Below, piece after piece: positions 1 to 9,959 of a DNA stretch of 38,336 nt. The number at the start of each line of letters is the position of its first letter. The stretch's first letter is position 1. The stretch is taken from assembly GCA_001642005.1 (NCBI GenBank), contig LWCA01000229.1:1-38336 (forward strand). Reading direction: 5' to 3'. The notes under the pieces are model-generated. The model saw only the letters and a program-made list of their open reading frames with translations. It did no database searches and was not told the origin of the DNA. The translations under genes were made by a program, and so were the position numbers. This stretch comes from Intoshia linei (lineage: Eukaryota; Orthonectida; Rhopaluridae).

Positions 1-613
1 AATTGGATTGTCTACTGAAAATTTTCCTAAATGTAAATCAAAATGAATACAGTATTTTTTGTAAAACTTATCCTCAGAAACTTACATCTTCATATTCAAA
101 ACCCAAAATGACCCAATTTTTAAAAATTTTTAGATAGCTTTAAAAACCATCATCATCAATCGCAATCCCAAAAAAGTTCACTTTTTGACAATCGGTCTAG
201 GTAGAAAAACTAAAAACTTGTATATATGAATCAATACTAGCGTTGTTCCACATATTCATCAATCTAATAAAATATTAAGCAAATGGAATCATTTTAATAA
301 CTGAAAAGATTTTAATTTTAATACCAATGAATCAGTTTCAGTACTACCCCGAAAGTAAATATTTAATATAATAATTAGCAAGGTTTAACGGTATAGAATG
401 TTATAAAGGAATATTTTAATTCATTTTTTTATTTAGAAAGCTCACTTTTAAGTTTGAGAAAACCTTTTTAAGTGATAAGGTAAATAACGATAACCCCATT
501 CTTAAAACATCTAAGTTAAATATTCATTTAAAAAATAACAATGTAAATTAAAAAGTGTATTAAAATTAATTAATACAGAAATAATAATTTATTTAAATTC
601 TGTTTTGTACATA
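1..613. other. AT-rich intergenic stretch, no gene seen
   Basis: No coding island, RNA gene or complete mobile element was recognised here. The stretch around 150-200 loosely resembles a segment near 31250-31310 on the opposite strand, so it may contain worn repeat sequence related to dispersed family A. Confidence 0.4.
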
Positions 614-916
614 TTATACATCCCAATATTTGATGAGAATTGTACCAAAAACTGTTTTATTCTAAAACACGTTATATAAATAAATGATAAATTTAAATAC
701 CAATTGAACAAATTCATTTTTTTTATTCTCTATAAATTCACTTTCAGTGTTATATTGTTGATTTGTATTTTCTGAGGAAAAATTATAAGAATTTGTACTT
801 TTTTCAGTTGGATTAATATAAGAAGCATTTGAATCGATTGATCTAATTACACATTTAATTGTAAATATTACATAATTAAACGCGGGGCGTCGTGCCAACA
901 AAAAACGGGTGTGCAT
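614..916 (-). CDS. small unidentified protein, three exons
   Basis: The function is not recognised. The reading frame starts at an ATG (916) that follows two in-frame stops. It is built from exons 916-882, 842-701 and 661-614, giving 74 residues. Both introns are exactly 39 bases with GT-AG ends, and the phases match (phase 2, then phase 0), which is the main evidence for a real gene. The N-terminus reads MHTRFLLARRPA, the middle is rich in Ser, Asn and Thr, and the C-terminus ends ILIKYWDV. No domain, signal peptide or membrane segment is clear. It lies downstream of another unidentified minus-strand gene. A GC-richer island in exon 1 stands out from the surrounding sequence. Chance open frames cannot be excluded. 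Confidence 0.42.
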
Positions 917-1293
917 TTATTAAATATAAATACTAATGTAATTCACTTGAAAAGTCAATTAAAGTATTTTTAAAATTTTATATGAATAGTGTAAAGAAGT
1001 CGATTATTCAAATATGTATTTAATAATTAAGATTCTTGGATGTAATAGTATCAATATATCTAGTAATAATACTACAAATAGTTTTATTATAGAGGGGTAC
1101 ACGTGCTTCATGGCACCTGCGGCACGACACCACAGATTAAACTTGAACCTTTTTTTATTGTACATAATTTTTTCCATAACTTTATCGCAAATTTTATTTT
1201 CATAATCTTTTTCAAAATTATTAATTATATTCATATTTTGATTATTGTCCATCATTTTATTAACGAAACATCTAAGTTTAGTTAATTAAAATT

Positions 1294-2271
1294 TTATATA
1301 TAACTACAGTCCATTGTATAAGTCATAATTTTTGTAAATGTATCGGCATCTTGCTCTACGCATGTATAATTTTGAAGGTCTATCTTTCTAAAAAATATGA
1401 TAAACTAATGATAAATTTAAATTTGTAAAAGTAAGTTATCGATAGTATATTGTTCTATAGGACAGTTATCCCAAAGGGTCAAGGGATTGCCGTATATTCT
1501 AAGTAGACCTAAGATATCAGAAAATGTATTCAAATATTTTTTAAAGTTAAGGAATAATGTATTTCTTAACGAGATCTGTCTATTGGTAAACAGTAAACCG
1601 TGTCCTCATTATGTTGATAAAAATGGAGAAAACATTTTTTAAATTGAAAGCTGAAAAATTTTCAATTGTTTCGTTTTTCAATTAGATTTTACTAAGCAAG
1701 TAGTAAACAGCAAAATAAAAACTTTTCAATAACGTACAGGAAAAATGTTTCGCATTACTTGAATTATACCAATGATAATTATTTTGATATATAATTTTTC
1801 TTCATTTTCGTACGTTATGTTATAAAAAATATATTTATCATGTATGAAACTGGATATTTGTCATCCATTAAACTTAATTTACAATAGTAGCTATTTTCAG
1901 TTTGAAATTTGACCTCAATTCCGGAATTCAGTTTTCACATAAATCCTAGAAAACTGGTTAATCAAATTTTTATTGTTGTTTATCGTAAACAAGTGTATCA
2001 TATCTAGGTTTTGTTAAATATAAAAGAACTCATGTAATACCGTGGAGAGAAATAGGGCTACGTAGTCCAGATTTAAAATCACGAGGATATACTATTTTAA
2101 TTTATAAATAGGTATTGTTTGAAAATTTCATTTTTATAATGACCAATATGCAGAGGTGTTACCAGCCTGGTTGTTGGTTTTATTACCAGAAAAATTAAAA
2201 AATTATTTTTGTACAGTACATTATTGCAGAATTTCCAAATGTTAGGATTTTGCCAAGATTTTACCCAAAGC
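1294..2271 (-). CDS. unidentified multi-exon gene (coding islands joined by mini-introns)
   Basis: Several in-phase coding islands lie in order on the minus strand. 2271-2144 includes RLWVKSWQNPNIWKFC. A 52-base intron leads to 2091-2041 (VYPRDFKSGLRSPISLH). A 37-base intron leads to the exon starting at 2003 (DMIHLFTINNNKNLINQF). Further islands read EVKFQTENSYYCKLSLMDD (about 1920-1860) and HWYNSSNAKHFSCT (about 1750-1700). Then SFQFKKCFLHFYQHNEDT and VYCLPIDRS (about 1650-1571) join RLLRIYGNPLTLWDNCP (from 1511), ending at TAA 1419-1417. A last island, 1387-1294 (NYTCVEQDADTFTKIM), may be another exon or a separate one. The first joins are convincing; the links between 1930 and 1650 are not resolved and may hide a frameshift. 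The amino-acid composition, with many Trp, Cys and Pro, looks like real protein. I do not recognise the family, and the 5' end was not found. Confidence 0.45.
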
Positions 2272-3204
2272 CTAGATGATCGCTTATTAATTCAAAAATG
2301 CCGGTTTTATCCTGTCATTTAATATAAAATTTAATAATATTTACATTATGTGTTAATAAAAAATAAATTTCAAGCCCTCCATGTAAAAATCCCCTTTTTC
2401 AGATATTTTTTTGAAAAATTTGATTTTACCAAACCGAAGAGTTTACAAGAAACAACCACACAATAAAAAACGAATTTTACACCTATAAAGGGAAAAATCC
2501 CTTTTTCCAATATATTTTTAAATAATTATTCAAAAACATGACTAAATACAATGTAAATAATTAATTTACTCCCACAATATTTGTTCATTAATCATGTTAC
2601 CAAATTTAAAAATTTAATTAAATTGTTTTATTTTGATTTGACTATAATCTAAGCAGGGATTGGCAACCTTTCGCATCTTGTGGGCCATTTTTTTATACCA
2701 AAAAATTATACGGGCTTCGTTTTTGAAAATTTACACATGATACATTTCAATTTTAACTGACCTTGACTGAAGTGAAACGGTTATAATATATTCAACAAAA
2801 TAAAATCCAGGGCGACCTGAAAATTCAGTATTAAAATGATTATAATCAGCCAATTATACAGTGTGTACCATTTAAAACAGTGCACTTGAAAATAACAAGA
2901 AGTTTATCAAAAAACATTTTGACTATATATTTTGTAATACACAAACTTAGTTTAAAATTGTGTGTCGAATCTATTCGTCGTATTTTTCTATAAATTGGTA
3001 CAACGAAACTTCTTTACAAAGGGTTTATTAAAATAGTTTATCCTTTAAGATTTTATGATCAATTTAAACGGTTGACACAGTATTTAGTGGCCTCAGTTTT
3101 CGAAACAGTTCAGTTTTTATTATAATATAAAAAAGGAAGTAGTTTGTTTAAATAAAATGGAATTACGAAAAAATATAATAACAAAACACTTGAAATATGT
3201 AAAT
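2272..3204. repeat. repeat-like intergenic DNA with one hAT-type terminus
   Basis: At 2654 the sequence CAGGGATTGGCAACCT followed by GGGCCAT resembles the left end of hAT-type MITEs. No matching right end was found, so it is a truncated or solo terminus. About 2360-2510 is rich in runs of C and T next to A, including two similar copies of a TAAAAATCCC-like motif. A possible open stretch on the minus strand near 2450-2380 has no start codon and no recognisable similarity. Nothing else is supported. Confidence 0.4.
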
Positions 3205-3840
3205 TAAAATATCTTACGGGTCAAAAACCCCAATTGTTTGACAATTTTTTTTTTTTTTGAAAATCAAACGAGTTGGAGAATTTAAAAAAATAAATACGCT
3301 GACACGGATTTTAAAACCATCAACATTATCATAAATTTAAATTTAAAATATTATATCTTCAGGACCAAAACCACAAATTACCCTTTTTTTATGAAAACAA
3401 CCCTAGAATTTAAAAAAATTTACAGGTGGTACAGTTCTAACCTGTTAACACACAAAAAAGATTTCAATCCGAATAAGTGACGACTTCACAGTCAAAAAAG
3501 CATTTTAGTATTCATATATTTTTATTAAACCAAAAATGTGGAATAATTAACTGTCCGAAAATTAAAAAAAGATTAATATCTGATAGAGCTGATTCCAGTT
3601 GATATAAATACAAAATTTCAATCCCTGAAATCTATACATTCCCGGTGAAAAATAATTTTTAATATATTATCAACCAATATTTTTCAAATATTTCGAATTA
3701 AAATAAAAATTAAAATGTAAATATTGATCCTACAATTTTAAAAATAAAATTGCATTGAACGTCTACACATTTCCAATAAATAAATATGGGTAAAAATCTA
3801 TATAATTCATTCCTTCGGAATTTTTTTTATTAATATTAAG
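3205..3840 (+). repeat. dispersed repeat family A, copy 1
   Basis: This segment begins near CTTACGGGTCAAAAACCCC and runs to a motif CATTCCTTCGGAATTTTTTT. It aligns along its whole length with 24785-25405 in the same orientation. Partial copies lie at 9960-10320 and 10540-10620 (same strand) and at 28290-28530, 31130-31290 and 34740-35035 (opposite strand). A landmark shared by several copies is AGTGACGACTTCAC, followed by a CAAAAAAGCATTTTAG-like motif. No coding capacity is visible. Confidence 0.75.
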
Positions 3841-4014
3841 AAATATCTGACCTGCTCTCGTGTAGTGTCACAAATTATATACCAATATATTTCTAGCTTT
3901 CTATTTAATGTGTTAACTATTTAAACTTATTAGCTATATTATAATTATATAACTAATTATACAGTCAATCACTGTTTAACTAACGGTGCTTTCATATAAT
4001 TCACTTTAAATTAA

Positions 4015-4115
4015 AAGGTAATGTGATATGACGAGCCCACGTGAGACAAGTTTGGGAATCACTCTTTTAAATGATTGATAATAGTGAATAGTAGTATTTT
4101 TAAGTTAAATTATCT
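4015..4115 (+). repeat. short dispersed repeat B with fossil hAT-like end, copy 1
   Basis: The segment around GTAATGTGATATGACG and CAAGTTTGGGAATCACTC reappears at 10680-10790, including about 40 bases past the terminus-like motif (ATAATAGTGAATAGTAG). Read on the minus strand, AGTGATTCCCAAACTTG is a hAT-style terminus. The copies therefore share an older insertion carried inside a larger repeat. Confidence 0.6.
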
Positions 4116-5014
4116 TATTGAATTTTTTTGGTAGAATAAAAATGTTCTTTCTCGGCAGATCTATGTGCTGTTTGTATGTAGTACATAACAGTCAACCTAG
4201 TATGAATAATATTATTATATGAATATATAAAAAATAATAGTTTTACTAGCACCCGGTTAAGAAACTCTATGATAGAAACACACAGTATAAAGTTAATTTA
4301 AAAATATGAATTTAATTTAAATTTGTATATATGCAATTGCATTATAATATAATATACATGTAGCTCCTAAAATGTTCATCTGGCATCGGACCACAGCTCT
4401 GACAGACTCACCGCGTCATGAACATGAATTCAAATATATTTTAAGGTTCATCAATTTCTAAAAATTTAAGAAAAAATTGATTCTTTTCACGTTATTCAAT
4501 ACAAAACGCAGATTTCTTTTTTTATTTTTATATTTATATATAAAGTGTTTTAAAGGATATCAGGCTATTTTAGGTCTACTTTTAATAGAAAATGCTTTAA
4601 TTAATGATCCATCCAGTATACAACAGTACATCATGCATAAATCAAATCGTCAAAAGTCACGTCATGAAATGTAACTATGCAACATTAACAATGATATAAT
4701 TATAATTAGTTATTATAATATCAAATATAATATAATAACTGTAAATACTTAAATTTGACAGTTGAGTAACTAATTTGACTGAAATACCGTTATTTCGAAT
4801 GTAGATTAAATTACTAAAGAAATATTTCCAAGTTTGCTTATTTTATGATGATCATATATCGCATTATTGATCAATGTAAATATAAATCAATCAATGTAAA
4901 TCGTAGTGTGCGTCGGATTTACGACAGACATAAGTTAATTTTAAGTAATATATAAAATCGATATAAATAATTAGTAGGATCCACGTAAAATTTGTAAATG
5001 TAAAACATAGAATG
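4116..5014. other. intergenic, no gene supported
   Basis: A short GC-richer island at 4372-4450 has an ATG-started frame of about 29 codons (MFIWHRTTALTDSPRHEHEF), but no plausible exon partner was found. The rest is AT-rich with short open frames only, and no RNA gene was recognised. Confidence 0.35.
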
Positions 5015-5230
5015 TCACAATTTAACTTTTTTAGACATATATATAATGTTCACCTTATGATATGGAATAATTACCCTTGTTCTTTTATAATAAAGTCCAC
5101 ATGCATTACACGCCCTGGTTTTTGACCCTTCGCCTATAATTAATTTAAACACATAAAATTATAAAGTACGCTTAATTATTCTTCTGCAGTTTATATGCTT
5201 CTTGCAATTGTAGCAATAATTAAACTTCAT
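5015..5230 (-). CDS. very small GATA-type zinc-finger protein
   Basis: Two exons (5230-5170 and 5133-5015) flank a 36-base GT-AG intron and encode 59 residues. The first exon begins MKFNYCYNCKKHINCRR and the second contains TRACNACGLYYKRTR. The second half is the hallmark CNACGLYYK knuckle of GATA fingers, which bind A/TGATAA/G DNA in the nucleus. The first CxxC is present, but the usual TPLW segment is missing. The spacing between the two Cys pairs is 19 residues instead of the common 17. The basic tail (YKRTR, later SKKVKL) would support DNA or nuclear binding. The frame, start and stop are intact, and the intron length matches neighbouring genes. Normal GATA factors are several hundred residues long. 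This could be a whole miniature protein, the end of a longer gene with undetected exons, or a decaying copy. Confidence 0.68.
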
Positions 5231-5523
5231 ATTTTGATGTATAAAATGAATAAGAAAAAATAAAATCTAATTAAGGATTTTTGTTTAAATCTTGAGCCAT
5301 GAACAGTAGTCGCAAAATAGTTAGTAAAGCGTCTATTTTAAATTTTATAAAAGTTTCAAAATAATACAAGTCAAATTTTGTGCAAATAAAACAAATTATG
5401 TTTGTTAATAAAACTTATTTGCGCACAAAGATAAATATTACATTTTGTTAAAGAGTGATTTTTCAATAAGTCTATTTGATAATTAATAATAAAATTAAAT
5501 TTTTCAAATGTAATTAATTTTAA

Positions 5524-5640
5524 TCATTTTATAGTCGTCTGGGTAAAATCCATCGACTCATCACCTGATAATGCCTGCATATAAAATTTTTGTTTCTGTT
5601 CAAAGAGCTTAGAGAAGATAATAATTATCACTACCACCAT
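5524..5640 (-). CDS. possible small open reading frame with hydrophobic N-terminus
   Basis: A 38-codon ATG-started frame begins MVVVIIIIF, continues FEQKQKFYMQALSGDESM and ends DFTQTTIK. It could be a tiny membrane-anchored peptide or the last exon of an unrecognised gene. Codon use looks more protein-like than the surroundings. There is no homology I recognise and no splice partner that keeps the frame. It lies upstream of the mini-GATA gene on the same strand. Confidence 0.22.
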   Translation of the reverse strand: MVVVIIIIFSKLFEQKQKFYMQALSGDESMDFTQTTIK

Positions 5641-6149
5641 TAAATGAAATTTTGACCATTAACATTGTCACATTCAACTCGAGATGTTATATACGTCAAG
5701 GTCTGAATAGTTCTATAAAATAGTTAATTATGCCATTTTATATTTTCTTAAGTGTATTGTAAAAAAGGTGGACGACAATCATCGATAAATGTTCTACAAT
5801 GTAGATCTACATATCTTATATTATATTATAATAAATATTATCCTAACATTAATTAAATTATTGTTATTTTTCCTTTTTCATACAGTTCCAAAGTCGTACT
5901 TTCGAAGTTCTTTTCAAAGCTAAATAAATTTATAAATTGAAATTTAACTTAATGTTCATTTTTTTAATCAAAAATTAATCAAAAACATATTTTGTTTCTA
6001 AGCAATAAAAGTACTTTTAGTACGACAAAAATATGGTCAGCCTATTGTATATCATAAAAATTGATAATTTGATAAAAATGATAATAGTATCTTAGCAAAT
6101 GTTTACTTTAATTGTGAAGTTTACAAAGAGAAAATAAATTTAAGACTCA
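5641..6149. promoter_or_regulatory. upstream region of MON1, no distinct motif
   Basis: This AT-rich spacer lies between the minus-strand genes on its left and the MON1 start. No coding island was found. It must contain the MON1 promoter, but no core element can be picked out with confidence in such AT-rich sequence. Confidence 0.3.
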
Positions 6150-9100
6150 ATGGAAAAATTTGAAAGGCAATCGGACATTTTAATAGTATCGAGCAGTGGG
6201 AAACCAGTATATTCGAGGTGAGCAATGTAATTTATACTCAAAATTTATTTATAATTAAAATTTTCCACATTCGAAGCTACCACAAAGTCATCAAATTTTT
6301 CAAATTAACAAACTAATTAAACTGACTCCTGAGATTAAAAGTTTGTTTTTAAACCATTTCAGCAACAGCAAAATGGTAGTAACTGAACTCAAAAATTAGT
6401 TTTCAATTTGGAATTTTTTTGCGACCGATTTCATAAATTAAAATACAAATTTAATTTGTTGGTGTCGAACACCGAAATGGCTAGGAAATTCCTAGAAGAA
6501 ATCACCGAACTATCATTCTAAAGTATTTCTAGTTGTATATCAAACATTTAAGGATTTTTAAGATTATTTTGATTTACGTTCTCAAACAAAAAATTCCTTG
6601 ACCAGATAAATATTTTTAAAATCTAGATTGCAGAATGAAAAATTGGCGATTGAAATGGCTCCAATAATAATAGCTCTGACGTCGATAGTTGAGGATAATT
6701 ATGGAGAAAAAGAACACGACGAAGAAATATCAAACCACTTAAAATGTATAAGCCATGATAACATGAATATTTTTTTCAAACATTGTGGCCAATTTACAAT
6801 TGTAATTATAAATAGGCATTTACCAGTGTTTTTGTTGGAACAATTTTGTCAAATTTTACAAAATACAGTATATAGTTTTGTTACAAAGGTAAAAAACATA
6901 AAGCTATATAAAACGTAATTTAGCATCAATTGCAAAAAATTAAAGAACAACAACCGCGATTTAACCTAAAAATTTCTTTTGATAATTCTGCATATATCAT
7001 AAACAATATAATTAGCCTTTTTGATGAAAATTTGCCATTTATTTTCAAGTTGGCTTAATATAAAGAATTTTAAAATTTTAGAGCAAGAAAATACGTCGAT
7101 ATATCAAAACATATTCGAAAATCGATAAAAAGTACATTAAGCAAGCATTTTGCCTATGTGGTAATTACACTGGCCAACAGTAAAAATTTTATTGGGACTT
7201 GATATGCCGTTTCTAGGTATTTCGAGTGTCCTGAACACGATGGTGGTATTCATTTTACCCCCACAGGTCAGGTTTTCGAATAAAAAAATTTAAGTAAATA
7301 ATTTGAAATTCATAAAAAAGTTGGTCAAACAGTTTTTTGCATGATTTTAGTACTTTATTAAACACATGGATTGAACATAGGAGCGTAAAAAATGAAAGAA
7401 TATAGTCTTATACTAAAAAGTATGAGAAATTAGAATATTTTTGTCTTTTCCGTTTGTGATCAGCTTGATGATCTTCCCGCATGAGTGTCCAGCAGTAGTC
7501 GGCCAACATAACGGGAGTCCACTGTGCACTATATCGACGCTCGATACTAGCAATGGCTTGGTGAAATTGCTCGCCATGCTCGTCACTGACATCACAGTTG
7601 TTTTCAGGAAAAAGATACAAATGGGAGTGGAGAAGATGGAGCTTTAATGACATGTTGGCTCCCAGTTTTTGAAAGTAGCTGCATACAACTGCTTTAACCT
7701 CGGGTTTGTTGCAATCTCTTTAAGATCGCGTTACTTTTTTGTACTCTCCGCAGATGTAGCAGAAGAACTTGGTGTATTTTATGCACTCACTTCGAATTTT
7801 ACACGAGCTGATGTTCACTAAATTTAGAAATGATTATAACGACACTGAACACTTCTACGTAGAGCTCTGCTGTATATCATATATTGTATTCCAGTCGAAT
7901 AATTCCACTCATTAGCCAATGTAGTCTGTATTCGACTTGAATAAATGTGTTGCTTAGCAAGCTATTTCTTCAGCCATCTATCTTATATATTGATTGTGTC
8001 ATGCATTCACCACTGTTACACAGTCGGGATGAGTCATGCTCGTCGGTTTGTGATAAGTATGCACGCAGGCAAACACAAACTTACATTAAACTCAATTTAT
8101 CACTTCAATTTCAAAGTGTAATTATTGTACTGAAAATGATATTGATTTTTTCTCTTTCACTCTCTTTCTCTTGCTTTTAATGTTTACTTGGTTCTTACCA
8201 AGATGCCATTAATCATAAAATCCAAATTTACTGAACATTATTTACTCAAAAATATTCATTTTTCATAAATTTCTAATTATTTACTTAAAATTTTTTAGTC
8301 GAAAACCTGACCGGTGGGGGCAAAATGAATACCACCATCGTGTTCAGAACCCTTAAATTACCCAGAAACGCCATATACCGTCCCAATAAAAAAATTTTTT
8401 CTTCATTTGTTGGCCAGTGTTATAATATAAATTTAACTTACAGTTTTAGAATAATAAAAGTATAATTATGGCAATGGTCTTGGTAAAGGACAAATTGTTG
8501 GCGTGTGTTAAACAGTGCGGAATCGTTATTTCGTATTTAGATTTTCTCATTATCAAAAATGTCATTATTGGTACAAAGTTAAAGGTAACTTCTGCCGTGA
8601 TCAACGATTGTCACTCGTGGATACCAGTGTGCCTTACCGACTACGACGATCATCATTTTTGTTACATTTACGTGAATATAATAGATTTTGCTTCTGAGAT
8701 GCAGTTTGTACTCATATCAATAAATTCCAATGATTTCGAAGACTGTAAAACTATTTGTGATTGTTATTGTGATGTAAATTACGTGAATTCTAAAATCAAT
8801 TCTAGTTTAGGCTATTTCTATTCAACCCAAAATTATTAAAGAATTGAATCCTACCAATTTTCGGATTTCGGATCAAATTGATCTTGAACAGATTGAAAAA
8901 GAAATACAATTTTTTACGAATAAAGAAATACCTTGTAATGACTTAAACTCGCCAGATTTTGATATTAAGGATAACCCTAATTTAAATTTGTATTTATCTA
9001 AATTTTACGAAAACCCATGTTTATCAAAAGTTTTTCATTTTGTGTACATTTCCTTACAATCTAATGCAATCTTTTACCCTAAAAACAATCAACGACGTTG

Positions 9101-9708
9101 TAATCGCTTCTCTAATCAAGATTTGTTTATGCAATATTCCATGCTTAAAGAGATTATATACAAAAATAATACGGGAAATGTCTTTTTAGTCACGAATGAA
9201 TATGCTTATTACATTGAGGTAACTACAATTTAAATTATTTTTTTTAAATAGATCAGGGTGGTCCAAAACGTGGGCCGCATATCGCCAGATCAAATTTTTA
9301 ATAATTTATTTTGTAATCCAATTAAAAAAACATTTTTTTCCTTACACTGCATATTTATCTATGACAAATATTTATTTAAGTTTTATTAAAATTTTTTATT
9401 ATTTTCCTAAGATAAAACAACTAAGAGGAAAAGGAATGATGAAATAATTTTTTTAATGTTACGGCCCGCCAAATTTGTAAAATGTATTTTTTGGTACTCA
9501 TTCGCCATGTGTTTGGACCACCCTGATATAAATCATGCAATTTAATTGCATTCATTATACCCTGTAGACATGCTATAACTATGAAATCTACCTTATTATG
9601 AATAAAGATGTAAATATTTCAACAGCAAAAATCTTTTCCAACAAACTCCTAATTTGGATTCATTATAGAAGCGAATCATTGTTTGATTATAACATTTTTT
9701 ATGTTTAA
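6150..9708 (+). CDS. MON1: vacuolar fusion protein MON1 (Mon1-Ccz1 Rab7 exchange factor subunit)
   Basis: Mon1 pairs with Ccz1 to load Rab7 with GTP on late endosomes and vacuoles or lysosomes. Seven exons (6150-6217, 6627-6888, 6924-7048, 7082-7160, 8450-8773, 8811-9218, 9568-9708) give 468 residues; vertebrate MON1 proteins are somewhat longer. The first longin domain starts SDILIVSSSGKPVYSR, the Mon1 signature. Further matches are FTIVIINRHLPVFLLEQF, KDKLLACVKQCG, WIPVCLTDYDDHHFCYI and, in the last exon, FSNKLLIWIHYRSESLF. All joins keep phase. Introns 2, 3 and 5 are 33-37 bases. Intron 4 (1289 bases) holds a transposon and intron 6 (349 bases) holds a MITE. Intron 1 (409 bases) has no identified insertion. 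The exact donor of exon 6 is slightly uncertain, because GTAACT at 9219 adds about ten residues compared with animal homologues. Confidence 0.9.
7168..8419. mobile_element. DNA transposon with about 160-base inverted ends, inside MON1 intron 4
   Basis: The left end starts CACTGGCCAACA and the right end is its inverted match. Similarity continues inward for about 160 bases on each side, including a shared GAACACGATGGTGGTATTCA block. The element is flanked by TTA on both sides (7165-7167 and 8420-8422), consistent with a 3-base target duplication. It carries only a degenerate minus-strand protein fragment, so it is non-autonomous now. Removing it and one TTA leaves a 34-base intron with intact GT and AG ends. 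The superfamily is not certain. Confidence 0.85.
7408..7790 (-). pseudogene. decayed transposon-encoded protein fragment
   Basis: Two neighbouring minus-strand pieces are recognisable: FFCYICGEYKK, a Cys-x2-Cys motif around 7740-7765, and an 81-codon open stretch containing DEHGEQFHQAIASIERRY and MLADYCWTLMRE. From memory, the combination FCYICG ... GEQFHQ ... DYCW recurs in uncharacterised multicopy proteins of arthropods and cnidarians that behave like mobile-element genes. The segment between the two motifs is too short and contains stops, so the copy is internally deleted and inactive. It sits inside the inverted-repeat element at 7168-8419. Confidence 0.6.
9254..9525. mobile_element. hAT-type MITE in MON1 intron 6
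   Basis: This 272-base element starts CAGGGTGGTCCAAAACGTGG and ends with the inverted TTTGGACCACCCTG. Flanking octamers AAATAGAT (9246-9253) and ATATAAAT (9526-9533) agree at six of eight positions, as expected for an aged hAT 8-base target duplication. There is no coding capacity. Confidence 0.8.
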
Positions 9709-9959
9709 TATTTACAATTTTAATTGTAAAAAATTATTCTTGTAATTAAAAATTACCTTATTTTTTCATAAAAGTAATAGTCACTTAGGGGTTTGTAAAA
9801 GTGGATTTTTAGTAAAAATGGTTGGGTTTAAGAATATTCACATTTTTAAAATCATAAACATCACAAATTTCATAAATGCATATCCTCGAGTTCAAATCAT
9901 CTTTAATTACAAAATTACTCTTATATTTTCAATAAAATTTTAGAATTTTATAAAACATA

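Noticed and set aside
880-1140. Inverted match GGCGTCGTGCC / GGCACGACACC suggesting a hairpin or MITE
   Set aside because: Only about 11 bases match, inside two GC-richer islands. There are no flanking duplications and no further terminal similarity.
1004-1255. 83-codon minus-strand frame starting MMDNNQNMNIINNFEK
   Set aside because: No homology, an unusual run of Asn and Ile, a stop without any good splice partner, and overlapping open frames on the other strand. It may be an exon of the neighbouring gene, but this cannot be supported.
2654-4065. One long hAT element from the 2654 end to the 4065 end
   Set aside because: The two termini belong to different sequence types and are not inverted matches, and no 8-base duplication exists.
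4477-4674. 65-codon plus-strand frame rich in Phe and Leu
   Set aside because: Composition reflects T-rich sequence. There is no domain, splice context or homology.
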